In this document: piece by piece, positions 1 through 11,413 of the stretch
How the letters are laid out: the number at the start of each line of letters is the position of its first letter
How positions within the stretch are numbered: the stretch's first letter is position 1
Source: Prinia subflava
Lineage: Eukaryota; Chordata; Aves; Passeriformes; Cisticolidae
Length of the DNA: 64,000 nucleotides
Assembly: GCF_021018805.1 (NCBI RefSeq)
Contig: NC_086251.1
Coordinates: forward strand, 15,977,098-16,041,097
Reading direction: 5' to 3'
The notes under the pieces: generated by a model
Seen by the model: the letters and a program-made list of their open reading frames with translations, nothing else
Told to the model about the DNA's origin: nothing
Databases searched by the model: none
Translations under genes and position numbers: made by a program

Positions 1-2152
1 CTCCTCAGACTTTCCTACACTCAGATTTTTCTCCTTTTATGTTTTCTGGATCTGTCCTGTGGCTTCTCCTCTCTCTTGTATCAGTCCAAGTTATTTGTCC
101 CCATTTTCACAGCCCTTCATAGCTTACTGTGACTTCAGCCATCAAATCTCAGGGTGGTCTTCACTCTGTGTGCCACCACTCTATAATCATGCAAATGTCT
201 TTCCACATTTCCTTTCTTGTTGCCTTTTACCAACCAATTCTGCAGCAGAACCTTTTCCTATTTCTCCTTACTCTGGTTCCACATCTTTTTCTTCACAATT
301 GAACATAATTTGGAGAATATATTCCCCATATCTTGAAGAGCACAAATGCTGAAGAGGAACATAGTAAAATTAGGCATTCATTGTAGCTGTTGGTTTTGCA
401 ACCATGCTTTCTGTGCTAAACAAATGATATAGAAGCCTTAAAACCAAGCAAAAGCTTGTTATTTCAAACTTTTGAAAGACCAGAGTTGTTTTGAAAGAAA
501 AAGGACTTACCAAACCTAATTAGCCCTTCCTAGTAAGCACTTTGCAGATACATTGAAGTACAAGACCATAAATTACTCAATTTCTGACTGATTATTTCAT
601 AAAAGTATCTATTTATATAAGCTAACATACATAGTAATTAACATACATTATATGCCTATGAAAGCAAATTGCAAACGAGAACTGGAGAATAAAGCAGTAA
701 AATTTGATTTTGAAAACACCAAAATTGAGAGAGTATTTTAAAGACATAAGGAAGGTGAGGGGACTTTCAATAGATACCTCAGTGATGCCTCAGTGAGAAA
801 GTGGGGAAGTGTGAAATGGGAAAAGTGCACTGAAAATCAGCAGTACTTTCCTACCAGCTACTTTTACACCTTGCCTTTATATCCATGAGTTCTTCACAGT
901 CCAAGAGCAGAGAGGAGAGCAGGTTAAGCATATGCAGGAACACTGAAACAAAACTAGGTTCATTTGTGGTCTCGAGCTTCACAGAGCATTTATCAGCACT
1001 GAAGGTACTAATGCACAATGCCACCCTCATATTAAGAACAAAGAGTTGTTTTCACAGTTCAGATTGTTCAGGTCAATAATTTCAGTTTTCATCATTAAGC
1101 CCTGCTCACTTTGGGGACTGAAAAACAGTTTTGGGCTTTGAAACAATATCAAAAAGAGCAGGCATAGCCTTATCACACCCCTGGAAGAGCTTTTTGTTTG
1201 GGTTTAATGCTGCTTTCCTCCCTGGCTAGGATGGTATGAGAAAGCCAGGCAAAGGTATTCCGTCTGTGGATGGCCTGGTTTCAGCTAAACCAGGCTCTGG
1301 GGCTGTATTTTCTCTTCCCCCTCACATGCCCATTTTATTCATATTATTTTCCTCTCCTTCCAGTTTATGAAAGCATGCTCTCACCAGGTCAATCTACTGA
1401 GACCTTAATGAGAGCCTGAACAACACCACAGGTATTTGTGCAATAGGTACTTATCTAGGCTTTTCCACATTCAAAAGTGCAGGTGATATTCTCCCTCCTC
1501 CCCTCTTTCTTTTCCCCTACATAATTTTGTTATTCTCAATTTTTGCATGGCTTTTAGAATACAGAAGAAAGAACTTCCACTAGAAGAAAATTAAAGTTGC
1601 CTTTTCACCCAGTACTTTTGAATTAATATTAATTTTCTTGGAATTTGCTGATAAACAAATCATGTATCCTGAATTCCACTTTAAAATCCTATTAAATATC
1701 CTATAGTAAGCAAATACCAGGTTACAAGAGTAAATGTCACATTAAAATATGCTACAAGTGTGGCAACCCGGTATTTATTGGCCTGCAGGTCTGCAAGGTC
1801 CCTTTTTGGCCTTGAAGTATCTGATCCTGCAAAAAGTTGTGGCTTGATGAGATAATCAAATAATTAATATAGTTGTATATTTTATCTTTCTTTGCAGGTC
1901 CTTAGAGTAGCTTGGCTTATAAAGATATAGCCTTTTTTTGGGGGATTTTGTGTGTAAGATATTTGCATCAGGAAAAAACTTGGAAGTTTGGTGGTATTTA
2001 TAGCCTGAATTTGAATTGTAATGTCAGCAATCAGTTTACAGATGTTTTGTGTAAGAACTGGACAGATTTACAACTTTTCCACAGGCAAATATAAAATGCA
2101 TTAATTACTCATTGCTTGTTATTATTTTCTTATCATCAATAGGATATTTTCT
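1..2152. other. Noncoding stretch, no gene seen
   Basis: This is AT-rich single-copy-looking DNA. Open frames are under 100 codons and show no recognisable domain. The only local structure noticed is a pyrimidine-rich tract around 1490-1520. No repeat family was recognised by eye. Confidence 0.6.
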
Positions 2153-2243
2153 TACCATTGATGGTGGGCTTGCAGTGTTGGGTTAATGGTTGAACTTTAT
2201 AAATTTAATGGTCTTTTCCAGCCTAAATGATTCACTGATCATG
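2153..2243 (+). repeat. CR1 LINE 3' end fragment
   Basis: The segment reads like the terminal part of a CR1 3' end in sense orientation. A 'gtgggcttgcagtgttggg' stretch is followed by a 'ggttgaactttataaattt' stretch, then 'ggtcttttccagcctaaatg' and a decayed ATTCTATG-like end. Only about 90 bp remain, so it is heavily 5'-truncated. Divergence from the usual CR1 tail suggests an old copy. It has no coding capacity. Confidence 0.75.
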
Positions 2244-2633
2244 TTTTAAATGAAATAACAGTCTGGTCAGAATATAAGGAAAACCAAGCTGATAAACTGC
2301 TTAAAATTCAACCAAACCCAGACAAATTGCAAACAAATTTGAATGACTACAGCTAGAGAGACTCCATCCTGGAGTGCTGTAATGGGAAGCTCTTAAAAAT
2401 CTGTGTTTGTTTGCTGGTTTATGCAAAAATGCTGAGCCAGGCACGTCAGCTCCTTGTGGGCAGAAAACGCCTGATGACCGCACACGACATGGAGACTCTT
2501 GCGCATTTCAGTGGCCAGGGACTCAGTGATGACTTTTTCAAGCCAGGGCAGATGTCTCTTGGGGAGCAGCTCTGGAGCTGTGACTGCAGCTCATCCCCTG
2601 GGCAATTTATCCCTGTAGCCATGCCAGGGAGAG
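2244..2633. other. GC-richer unassigned segment
   Basis: From about 2420 to 2640 the sequence is clearly more GC-rich than its surroundings and contains several CpGs (for example around 2442, 2468, 2480 and 2501). Short open frames overlap on both strands, but neither resembles a known protein. The composition and its placement between a CR1 tail and a tandem repeat would fit a decayed LTR or other insertion. I could not match it to a family. Confidence 0.35.
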
Positions 2634-2684
2634 GCCTATGAAAAGTCATGGCCTGTGGAAAGTTATGGTCTATGAAAAGTCACA
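2634..2684. repeat. Three-copy 17-bp tandem repeat
   Basis: Three adjacent 17-base units start at 2634, 2651 and 2668: gcctatgaaaagtcatg, gcctgtggaaagttatg and gtctatgaaaagtcaca. Units 1 and 3 differ at two positions. Unit 2 differs from unit 1 at three. There is no sign of further copies on either side. Confidence 0.9.
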
Positions 2685-3981
2685 TCTCTTAAGAACAGCG
2701 GAGCTTAACGCACAAGGCAAATGTGCTTTTTGCACATAACTGAGTTTCAGCCTCTAGCACTTCTTGGTAGTACTGGGTTTTTTTAAACACACTAAATAAA
2801 TTCTTAAAGATGTAGACAACCAAAAACACTCAGGCAAACCCTACCAATTACTCATCTACCTCAGAGTTGCCTTATACTGATAAAAGTCTGGTCTTTAATT
2901 GAAACAAAAATAATATTCACTTAATCTCAGACCAAATCGAAAACAAATGGTTTGGTCTTTGGAAATCTCTTGGAATTTTACATTTCATAAGGCTTAAATA
3001 TATTTTCTTCACACTAATTATTTCTGTTTGCCAGTCAAGACATAAAGCATTAATGATAAAATGCTACAATAAGGAACGCTTTTGTAGGATTTCCAGTCTG
3101 AATTGGAAGCACGAAAAACAAACAAACAAACATAGCTCAAAATCTTTTTGCTCAAGACTTTCATGACATAGTTGGAAAACCCAAGAGATTTGGTCTGAAA
3201 GGCTCCACATGAGGCAACTTTTGCTCAATTCTCTGAATGTTTATCCACTGCTACTTTATTGAGATAACTAAGATGACATTGCTCTCTGAACAGATTATCA
3301 AATTTGTCTTACTTGTGCTTTAACCAGATGACCTCTGCCTATGTTTAAATGCAAGTCTAAATACATCTAAAATACTTTCTATTTTATAAGTTTAAAGGTG
3401 ATCCTCTTTAGAACAGTATTTACACGTGTTGTCTGTGTGTATATATGCACAAACTAGACAAAATAAAGCAACAACAAATAAAAATTATTTTTATTTGTGT
3501 AATTAGGTGATTAAATTGAATTTGTGATTTTTTTCCACTCAGTTCCTTTTTTTCTCCAGAGATATGTAACGTCCTGAAATGTTTTATCCCAGACAACTAC
3601 CTGTAGCTGATACCTGTAGCTTTTTTCCAGGGATACACTGAGGCCAAGCTATTAGGACTATTATTTGTTTGCAGTCAAGTCTAAAATACAGGCCAAATAA
3701 AATCCTAAATGATTTTTCACATCAGAATGGTTTCCTGAATGTGGGCTGAAGTGAATGCAGTTACAATGTATTTTAGTGAACAGCAATTGCAGAATTTCTG
3801 AACAGCTCTGCCAGCTTAAGATTCGCATTCCAATAAAATTAAAGTGCTAACTGGCTACAGACAGTATTTTCTAGTACACAGTGCTGTCCCGAAGCTTGTT
3901 TTTATTCTGATACTGAAAATTATTTAAGTCAAGCACTATAAAGTTCATCTTCAAATGCAGTAATAAGTTTTTCTTTTATAG
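2685..3981. other. Noncoding stretch, nothing recognised
   Basis: AT-rich sequence with frequent stops in all frames. An AT-rich stretch near 3470-3500 (aataaaaattatttttatttg) is locally self-complementary. No repeat or gene was recognised. Confidence 0.5.
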
Positions 3982-4056
3982 TTATGGCTGCATCACAAAA
4001 TAAGCTATGTACAAACTATATCTGGACATTCCTTTACCTTACTGTCTCCTTACAAG
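3982..4056 (+). other. Candidate small exon with ATG and hydrophobic start
   Basis: A pyrimidine-rich tract ending in TTTTATAG (to 3981) looks like a 3' splice site. AAG|GTAAGTAT at 4054-4064 is a near-consensus 5' splice site. The 75-nt interval has two frames without stops. One begins with ATG two bases after the acceptor and runs 24 codons, ending in a hydrophobic run (YIWTFLYLTVSL) like the core of a signal peptide, and would leave a phase-1 donor. That arrangement is common for signal-peptide exons. I do not recognise the peptide, no partner exons were found, and chance splice-like pairs are frequent in 64 kb. Confidence 0.15.
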
Positions 4057-5298
4057 GTAAGTATATATAACAAGGCCCAAACCCCCTATCTGGTTTCCAA
4101 AAGACAGGTTTTTTACTATTTTGAATTTCATTGATATGAACTTCTAGATAAAAAAATAGAATCTTATTTTACTTCACATTAATCAGCATAACGCAAAACG
4201 TTGTATCAGTAGCAATAGCACAATTCTCACTGTTTTAATTGAAAAAAACTCAGCTTTAATTTCTGCCTGTGTGTATATATGAATAAATATATATTCCCTT
4301 GCTTATTATTGGAATGCTTCCACTGAACCAAAGAGTTAGTTCTCTTTCAGGTAAGAAGAATATTAAGAGTAGTTGGTGGGAAGAAAAAAAAATGGAATAC
4401 AAAATGGAAGAATACTGTATCCCCTAAATGAGGTCAGGCCCTTTCAAGTTTGTTGGTTTTTGCAAGGATTTGATATACAATATATAAGCTTCAAGATACC
4501 TTTCCACTTTAAAACATGCAGATCTGAACATAACTTGAAGGCCTAAAGGCCAGAGGTCCAAGAATCCTCTTCAAGTCAGTGGCAATTCAGAGAACTTTCG
4601 TGAGAATAAATAACTGGTATGAATCCACTGGAATCAAAAATCTGCCCTATTGTGTGTCAGGCATGTGTGTTACTTGGTTACTAAGACAGCCTTAAATAAA
4701 AACATGTGGATTATATAATAACATATAATTGTTTAGTTTTTGTAATGTACCCTCACCTAAGTAGATAATTGGCAATGAGGACTGAACATGAGAACTTTTA
4801 ACCTGAAATCTTTTTTTTTCCTGAATTCAACAAGAACATGCTCTCTGTTCTCTCAACACTTAAAACAATTTACAATGCTCATGATTTTTTTTTATTTAAA
4901 AGATGTGCTTAGAGAAGATTGAATAGTTCTTGGAAACTGAGGGAAGATATCCAACATAGTGGTATCTGTCTTGAAACAGGAAAAATTACAACATAGATGC
5001 TGGCATTGATAGCACTTAAATCAATATTCTGGAAGTATCACATGTATAATTACTTGTCAGTGAAAAAGAACCAAGAGAATGTCAAGGAAATGCCATTTAT
5101 GCTTTGTGTTTCTCACACATGTGTGTTTCTCTCACATATTTACTAAAGGTAAATGTTCAAATATGCATTCACACCAGTTCTTGAAGAGAACATAAATGCC
5201 AGACATGATATAATACAAAAGGATGTGCCCTAAAATTGTTTCTCATCTTTATCGATTTGTGAAGAGCTGTCCTTTCACAAGGGTTATCACAGATCTGA
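4057..5298. other. Noncoding stretch, nothing recognised
   Basis: AT-rich DNA with scattered poly-T and poly-A runs and a short CACACATGTGTG palindrome near 5115. No gene or repeat family was recognised. Confidence 0.5.
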
Positions 5299-5366
5299 CA
5301 GGGTAAAATCTTGGCCTGCTGAAGTCAATAGAAGTTTTGCTATTGATGTCATTGGGTTGGAATTCC
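5299..5366. repeat. Old palindromic amniote repeat fragment
   Basis: The segment has the layout of the interspersed palindromes common in sauropsid genomes: 'aaaatcttggcc', then 'gaagtcaatag', a short T-rich centre, then 'ctattgatgtcatt' and 'ggttggaattcc'. The inner arms pair at about 9 of 11 positions. The family assignment comes from memory of this arm pattern and was not checked. It is noncoding and probably an ancient non-autonomous element. Confidence 0.5.
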
Positions 5367-5644
5367 TTCTATTTTCTTTAGACACCTGGCCAGATGCCTG
5401 AACATCTGCTGAGGTTGTCTCTAAAAAGTCAAAGTGCAGTTTCTTACAAATACTCTGATCCACTGGTGGGGACAATTTCATCCCATTAAAAAGTACTTAC
5501 AAATTAGGGTTCATTAGAAGTCGTTGTGCCTGACTTTTTTGGTAGATTTATTATGGAGCCATCTCACTTGAGAAAGCATAATCAAATACTTTCTTGCTCC
5601 TCAGAACCACATTTTTCCAGACCCCCATCAAAACATGGTGTAGT

Positions 5645-5706
5645 AAACCATTTTTCCAAGGATACACAGGAAGTCTGTGGCAAAGCTAAAAATTCAGAGT
5701 CCCGTG
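5645..5706 (-). repeat. MIR-like tRNA-core SINE fragment
   Basis: The plus strand shows 'ccaaggatacacagg', 'ctgtggcaaagct' and 'attcagagtccc' in that order and spacing. This is the antisense order of the conserved MIR/tRNA-core SINE segment (caaggtcacacag, tggcagagcc, then the B-box region). Divergence is high, as expected for an ancient amniote element. Low-complexity sequence follows. Confidence 0.45.
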
Positions 5707-5747
5707 AAATTGTTTCAATGTATTTCTCTATTATTCTTTGGTTTTGC

Positions 5748-5772
5748 TTTTTTTTGGGGGGGGGGGGGGGGG
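5748..5772. repeat. T8-G17 homopolymer junction
   Basis: Eight T residues (5748-5755) are followed directly by seventeen G residues (5756-5772), then a GT/T-rich stretch. A G run this long is rare and is prone to both slippage and assembly error. It could also fold as a G-quadruplex. Confidence 0.95.
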
Positions 5773-8700
5773 TTTGTGTGTTTTGTTTTGTTCTGTTTTT
5801 TAGAAGTACTAATCAAGAACAAGAATATAAGGAAAAAAATGAGGAAGGTTTATACTGGTGAACTAACATGTTTCAAGCTCAACATTTCCTAGAAGCACAA
5901 TGAATCAAAGTGCAAGGCACAAACATAAGCCAGGTTATTTCTCAATTCATGATCATATATGCATAGATCAAAATATTTGTGTATCTCTGCTTATAAAGAC
6001 AAATGGAAAAAGCAAGGGTCTGCCTTTGAATGGCAATATTTATGTGACCATTTATAGAACAGTGACAAGAAGAACACAAAAACTATATTAAAACAGAAAA
6101 GAGTTTAGAGAGATCTCACTACAGCTGCTAAGTATTAACAACTCTTCTCACACTTCATTTGTCTCTCACTTTTTGTATTTAATGTAGTCTTCCTAACTAA
6201 GCTTTCCAATTATACAGATTTCCTTTTAAATTGTTATTATGTGGAAAAAACAAATGCATTCTCTAAAAATGACTGTTTTCATAAAAGCAGGGTCATTGGC
6301 AGGAACCCAGTCTCACCAGGCTCACTGATGTTAAAAAAAAAATTAATGGTACAGTCTAAGTTCATTAGTCCAAAGCACAATTGCCTGACATATAGATGGC
6401 ATTAAACACTGTTTACATGTTCTTGCTATGTTGATGTTGAGGGAGGCTTAACAGTACCTGCCTGTCTCAAGGGTGCATGTCCTGAAAGAAGTTTTTATTC
6501 TTTTAATATTTCACCCTATCTCCAACCACTTCAAACAACTTGCATTAAGGTAATATGAGTAGTTTGACAGAAAGTTTTCAGAAATACAGCAAGAAACATC
6601 CAGCCTTGCTCCAAGACAGTTTAATGCAGGGAACAAAGCCCTTCCATCTCCCTCCACACCTCCGAAATACCCTTTTCCCTAGACAGTGCAAGGTGTTTGC
6701 TCGAGTCAGCACAAGACATCACAACAGCAATAAAATAGACAGTCGTGTTTAAAACTCTGACTTTAAGGTCAACCAAGTACATTCAAGGCCTCAAGAAAAA
6801 GTTTCTGGGAAGGCTGAGGAACATAAAATTAAAACTTTTTGTAGATGGTCATACTGTCAGTATGTTGGAATCAGATATGTAAAAAAAGGCACATCCAGGT
6901 GACTTCCCTGCTCTCAGCATTAAACCATGGCTCCCAGTATGAAGAGCAAGATGTTAGTATTAATTTCATATAATATTGTACATGTACATTGAATTTTTAA
7001 CTTCAACTTATTTGAAATCCTTTGTTACCTAAATAGGAACAGTTGTTCAAAGTTCCCACGCATGAAAAATCGATGTTTAAATGAGAATGAGTCTCTCCAG
7101 GAGTCAGAAACAGAAAGTATTCTAATTTAACTAAAAAGAGCTGCCTTACAATTCCTTGCTGCTATAAGTGTATGGAACTTCCACTGAGTGCAGTGAGCAA
7201 TACCTCACATAGGGTAAAACATCCTTGAAAGATTCTGCAGGGATGAGGCCAGAGATTTTTTACTTCTCGTAAACCAGAAAGAGATCACCAAAAGACTGTT
7301 TCAGGAAAAAAGATATTAAACAGAGGACTAACACATTAATTTTGCATAATTTGATGTTAACCAAAAGTCTGTGGCCTGGGCTGAGGTACACACTTCCAGC
7401 CTGGTAATATTTATAGAGTGAAGTTAATACTTACAAATACAGTGATAAAATACAAAACACACAAAGTCTATGCAAGGAGACCCTCCAGATAAAGAGGCAG
7501 CCCAAGATGGCATATTTTTACTTCAGCTACTTTTAAAATTTAGTGTTTCTCCAATATACTTCCTACCACAAGTACTGAGGTCTTGTAATTTCCAAAGCAC
7601 TTCAAGACAAAATTTTCAGCTTCCTGGGAGATGCTGGGGTGAGAAACAATGGCACAGTGCAAGCATTAATACAGAGAAGTGAAAGAACCCTGACCATTCT
7701 AAATTCAGATCAAACTTTTGTTGCAAGCTCACTTTTAAAGTGTAATGTAGCAAATTGCTATTGCAATGCCATGTTGTTAAAGTTACCAGATTCAGAGAAA
7801 CCTGATGCACTTAGAAGAGACAAATAAAATCCCATTATTCTTGCAATGAGTAATTAACCATATTTTCAGCTTTGCCTTCAGCATATGGCTGCTACTGGTA
7901 GGAAAGTAGAATTCAAGCAAGAGAAAGCAAGACCTTACTTTTGTCCCATTTAATTTGCCAAGCAATTCTGTTTCTGGTGGATTTAGTAACATATTACAGC
8001 CTTCAGTGAACAGTAATCATTGGAAGTATTAGGAAACAGAAGCTAAGGATTAACCTTGCATTAAAACTACTGTTGACCTTATAAGAGTGATTATTTATTA
8101 GTCTGTGAAAATCATGACATAGCCTCACAGCTCATATAACTATTCAGGTGTATTATAAAAATAAATAAATACCATCCTTCTCTCACAACTAACAGAACTA
8201 CACTTGAAATCACTTGCACTTGAAGTTTTAATACTGATGTTTAACAGATCAACACAAATACAACATTCAGATTACTGTTAAGATTAAAAGGTTTATTAAA
8301 AGGTAAATATAAGCATGGTTGCATGAATAAAAAAATGCCCACCAAAAAAAAAAGGAAAGACTCCAGCTTGCTTTGTATTTAAGCTGAGTAAAGAATTTTG
8401 TTTAGAATACATAGAGTTAAAAAGCAACTACTTGGTCATACTCAGTTGTTTGTGCAGCACCAAATTTAAATCCAAGAGAGATTATGAGAAAATTTGCTGC
8501 AGGCTGTCAGACCTCATTAAGTTAATGGAACTGGTAAATTGGCACATTTCCAGCACATTGTAGAAAGAAAAGCGCTTTCAGCTCAAGAGTGAAGGAGATC
8601 TAGTTTCGGTTTGGCAGCTAAAGGAGATTATTAGCTATAAATAATGGCTGCACTGAGATGACTTATATGGGATTGCTTGACCAAAATGAAGTCGAAGAGA

Positions 8701-9120
8701 CAAAAAAACATTAACATTTTGAAACGAATGATACAGTCTCTTTGTTGCATGGAATCTAGAACAGCTTTGTAGACATTTTCCTTTTAAAGCCTTACTATTT
8801 ACAAAATCATCTGAAAGTCTTCGTAACAAGCTTAGCTACCACTGAACTCATTAACGGAGAGAAAATTCTTCTCTTTGTTGAGCCTTTGAATCTCTTTAAA
8901 AGATGCTCTGAACCAGTGCCTCAGTGTGAGGTGGCAATGTGCTGTGATGCAATAATATATTAGTATAAAAGTATTATATTATTTTAGCCTGAATTACTGT
9001 GGCATGTTTTCAGAGCCAGGACAGCAGAAGGACAGTACCCACAGAGGGCATGGAGTAGAAATCAGTAGACCTGGGAGATGCTGGTTTCCTGAGCCATCAA
9101 AAAAGACAAAATGTGGAAGA
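5773..9120. other. Noncoding stretch, nothing recognised
   Basis: AT-rich DNA without recognisable genes. Open frames stay at or below about 70 codons. There is an imperfect AT palindrome around 8949-8983 (aataatatat to tattatattatt). No CR1, LTR or SINE signature was noticed. Confidence 0.5.
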
Positions 9121-9121
9121 A

Positions 9122-9152
<31 letters not shown>

Positions 9153-9164
9153 CAGAGAGAGAGG
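9121..9164. repeat. (TG)n-(GA)n compound microsatellite
   Basis: About eight TG units from 9122 run straight into GA units to 9164, with one CA interruption near 9152. This is a simple compound dinucleotide repeat. Confidence 0.95.
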
Positions 9165-9561
9165 AATTTCTCTTGGGACAATGAGATCTGCATTTTCTTA
9201 CATTTACATTTCTTACATATTTCTTCTCTCAAATTTCTAAATGGTAAACCATCCTAAGTGGTGAACTAAAGATCAGATTATCCTCTGAATTTATACCAAT
9301 AAACCCAAATTCTGGGGTTTACTTAGATTCTGAGTTCTGTGAAGTTTGAGATTTCAAGTATCGCTATGGCCAGGAACTGGTTCTATCAATTTACTTATCT
9401 GAGTTGAAGTTGACTGGGTATTTTTCCATTCTTCTGTGGTTAAATTTTGGAAACAGGTGCTGACTCACAGCACTTTTTTAAAAAAAATTGTTTCTCTGGA
9501 ACATTTTAAAGGAAAATGAGGCCGGTTTCTGGGTGTATTTTGGCCTCAGCTTCTTTGTCAA
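9165..9561. other. Noncoding stretch between microsatellite and CpG cluster
   Basis: AT-rich sequence with short A and T runs near 9475-9487. No feature was recognised. Confidence 0.5.
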
Positions 9562-9765
9562 GCGGTCGGCGCAGGCTGCCCGTGAGCGAGTTTGGTAAGA
9601 ACACCTGTCACCCTGCAAGCTGGATTAGCATCACGTAGATCCCTGGTCAGCACTGCCCTGGAGGGACATTCACTTCTGAATCCGACCACCTTCGCTTGTG
9701 ACGCGGCCGATTTCCCCAGGCACACAGGCATGGTGGGTACAGAGGCACTTCGGTATCTGCACGCG
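9562..9765. promoter_or_regulatory. Compact CpG cluster
   Basis: Fourteen CpG dinucleotides fall between 9562 and 9765 (clusters such as agcggtcggcgc, gacgcggccga and cacgcgcc), whereas kilobases on either side have very few. The block is more GC-rich than its flanks and ends near a GGTGAGT donor-like site (about 9789-9795). Open frames of 70 (+) and 89 (-) codons cross it but show no known domain. It could be an unmethylated regulatory element, a small orphan CpG island or a young insertion. Nothing here proves promoter activity. Confidence 0.35.
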
Positions 9766-9805
9766 CCTGCTTTTACTTTAGATTTACTGGTGAGTGACCA
9801 CTGAA

Positions 9806-11207
9806 TTCTGCCAAAGAAAGTAAACATCAGGTTCCCTCCCTATGAATGAAAGCTTTATTATGCTCTAAAAAGTTCTGCACAGAAAAGACTGCCTCCAACA
9901 ACCAGCTGAGCTAAATGTATAAAGCAACAACAAAAAAAACCCTAGAAAACATTTATGTGGTAACACACACTGCTTTCATCAGGGATCTCAAAGAGGAATA
10001 CCAGTATGTAGGAACACCAGCCATGTTCTGATGTTGCAGGGCCAGTTTGAAGGGTTAGGCACACTTAATTCACTGCATCCCTCACACAGTGGGTAGAAAT
10101 TCAGCATCTAACACTTACTCACACTCTCCCCTACTCCAAAATAGCCACCAGCCTGAAATCACTTCTTATTTTTAATACTGCTCAAGAGTAGCTTACCTCC
10201 TCTAGACAATAAAATTCAGCATGTGAATGTTTCTGCAGGAACACTCACTAGGAAAACTTAGGTTACTAAGCTACTCTGTAACAGAATACCAGCATTGCTG
10301 CATGAAGTCCTCTCCATCCTTTATGAAAGGATAAATGAAAATCAGAGCTAAACAGTTTATCCAAGTGTTCTGCTTGAATACAAAACTAAGTTGACTCTTC
10401 CTTTTCTAAGCACCTTTCTTTTCTAAACACAGAGGCCAAGGAGGAGGCATATGGAAATAACAACTACCATCATAAAGACCAAAACTCACCTATCCAAAAA
10501 ATCTACTTTGGAACAGTTTTAACTCTTTTTCTTTCCCACACACAAAGAAGAGAAGAATGACTGACCACAGTTTCAATTAAATGTTAAATGTCAATATAAT
10601 ACTTAAACAACTAAGTAATAAAACTGCAAGCAAATACAAACAGGCAGTTTCTCCTACTATCTCTTTTAATAAGGCAGAAAAGCATTTTTTCACTTGCAAC
10701 TTTCAAAACATGTAAGTAGACTTAATTTTCTCCCATTACAAGATTATATGCTTTATGCACTACAGATTTATAATCAAGTATCTCATTAATATATCCAAGT
10801 AGTGTAGACAGAATCCTGGTCAGCAAATCTACCCCAAGAGACTTGAAGCACTAAGTACCTTCTGATATTCTTTTCTAGACACCTAAGTTAAATGAGATAA
10901 GACATAAATGAGAGGGTTCTCCAAACCTAGGAACATTACAGATTTTGCAGTCTAGTCAATCACACCTTTTAACTGAACTCTTTTGAACCCTTACAGATTA
11001 AACATTAAACACAGGCAAATTGCCTAACCAACTGAATGTTATAAACCTTGACAGGAGTAAGGACCACTCATATTTCTCATGATAAAGTTACATCACTGTT
11101 TTATATGAGTACTATAAGCCAGAAAATGTAAACTGATGCCTGAAGGCAGGAGTCTCCTAATGAAGGTAAAGAGTAAAATCAGGGCCAGAAAGGAAGGAGC
11201 AGAGAAA
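9806..11207. other. Noncoding stretch, nothing recognised
   Basis: AT-rich DNA with no gene, RNA or repeat recognised. Confidence 0.5.
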
Positions 11208-11413
11208 GACAACTCTTCACTATGAGGGTGGTGAGGCACTGGCACAGGTTGCCCAGAGAAACAGAGGATGCCCCATTCTTGGAAGTGTTGAAGGCCAGGC
11301 TGGATGGGGCTCTGAGCAACCTGGTCAAGTAGAAGGTGTCCCTGTTCACAGCAGGGGGGTTGGACTAGGTGACCTTTAAAGATCCCTTCCAACCCAAACT
11401 ATTTTACAATTCA
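11208..11413 (+). repeat. CR1 LINE 3' end fragment
   Basis: The sense strand of the CR1 3' region is clear: 'gggtggtgaggcactggcac', 'aggttgcccagagaa', 'ggatgcccca', 'ggctggatggggctctgag', 'gttggactaggtgacctt' and 'cccttccaacccaaactatt'. It ends in a decayed ATTCTATG-type tail near 11413. It is 5'-truncated. Reading frames through it are broken, so it is a dead retroelement copy. Confidence 0.93.

Noticed and set aside
9035..9055. CTCF-like 'cccacagagggcatgg'
   Set aside because: Core present, but the flanking positions fit poorly (about 11 of 15).
11093..11392. 99-codon minus-strand frame
   Set aside because: Mostly antisense of the CR1 copy at 11208-11413.
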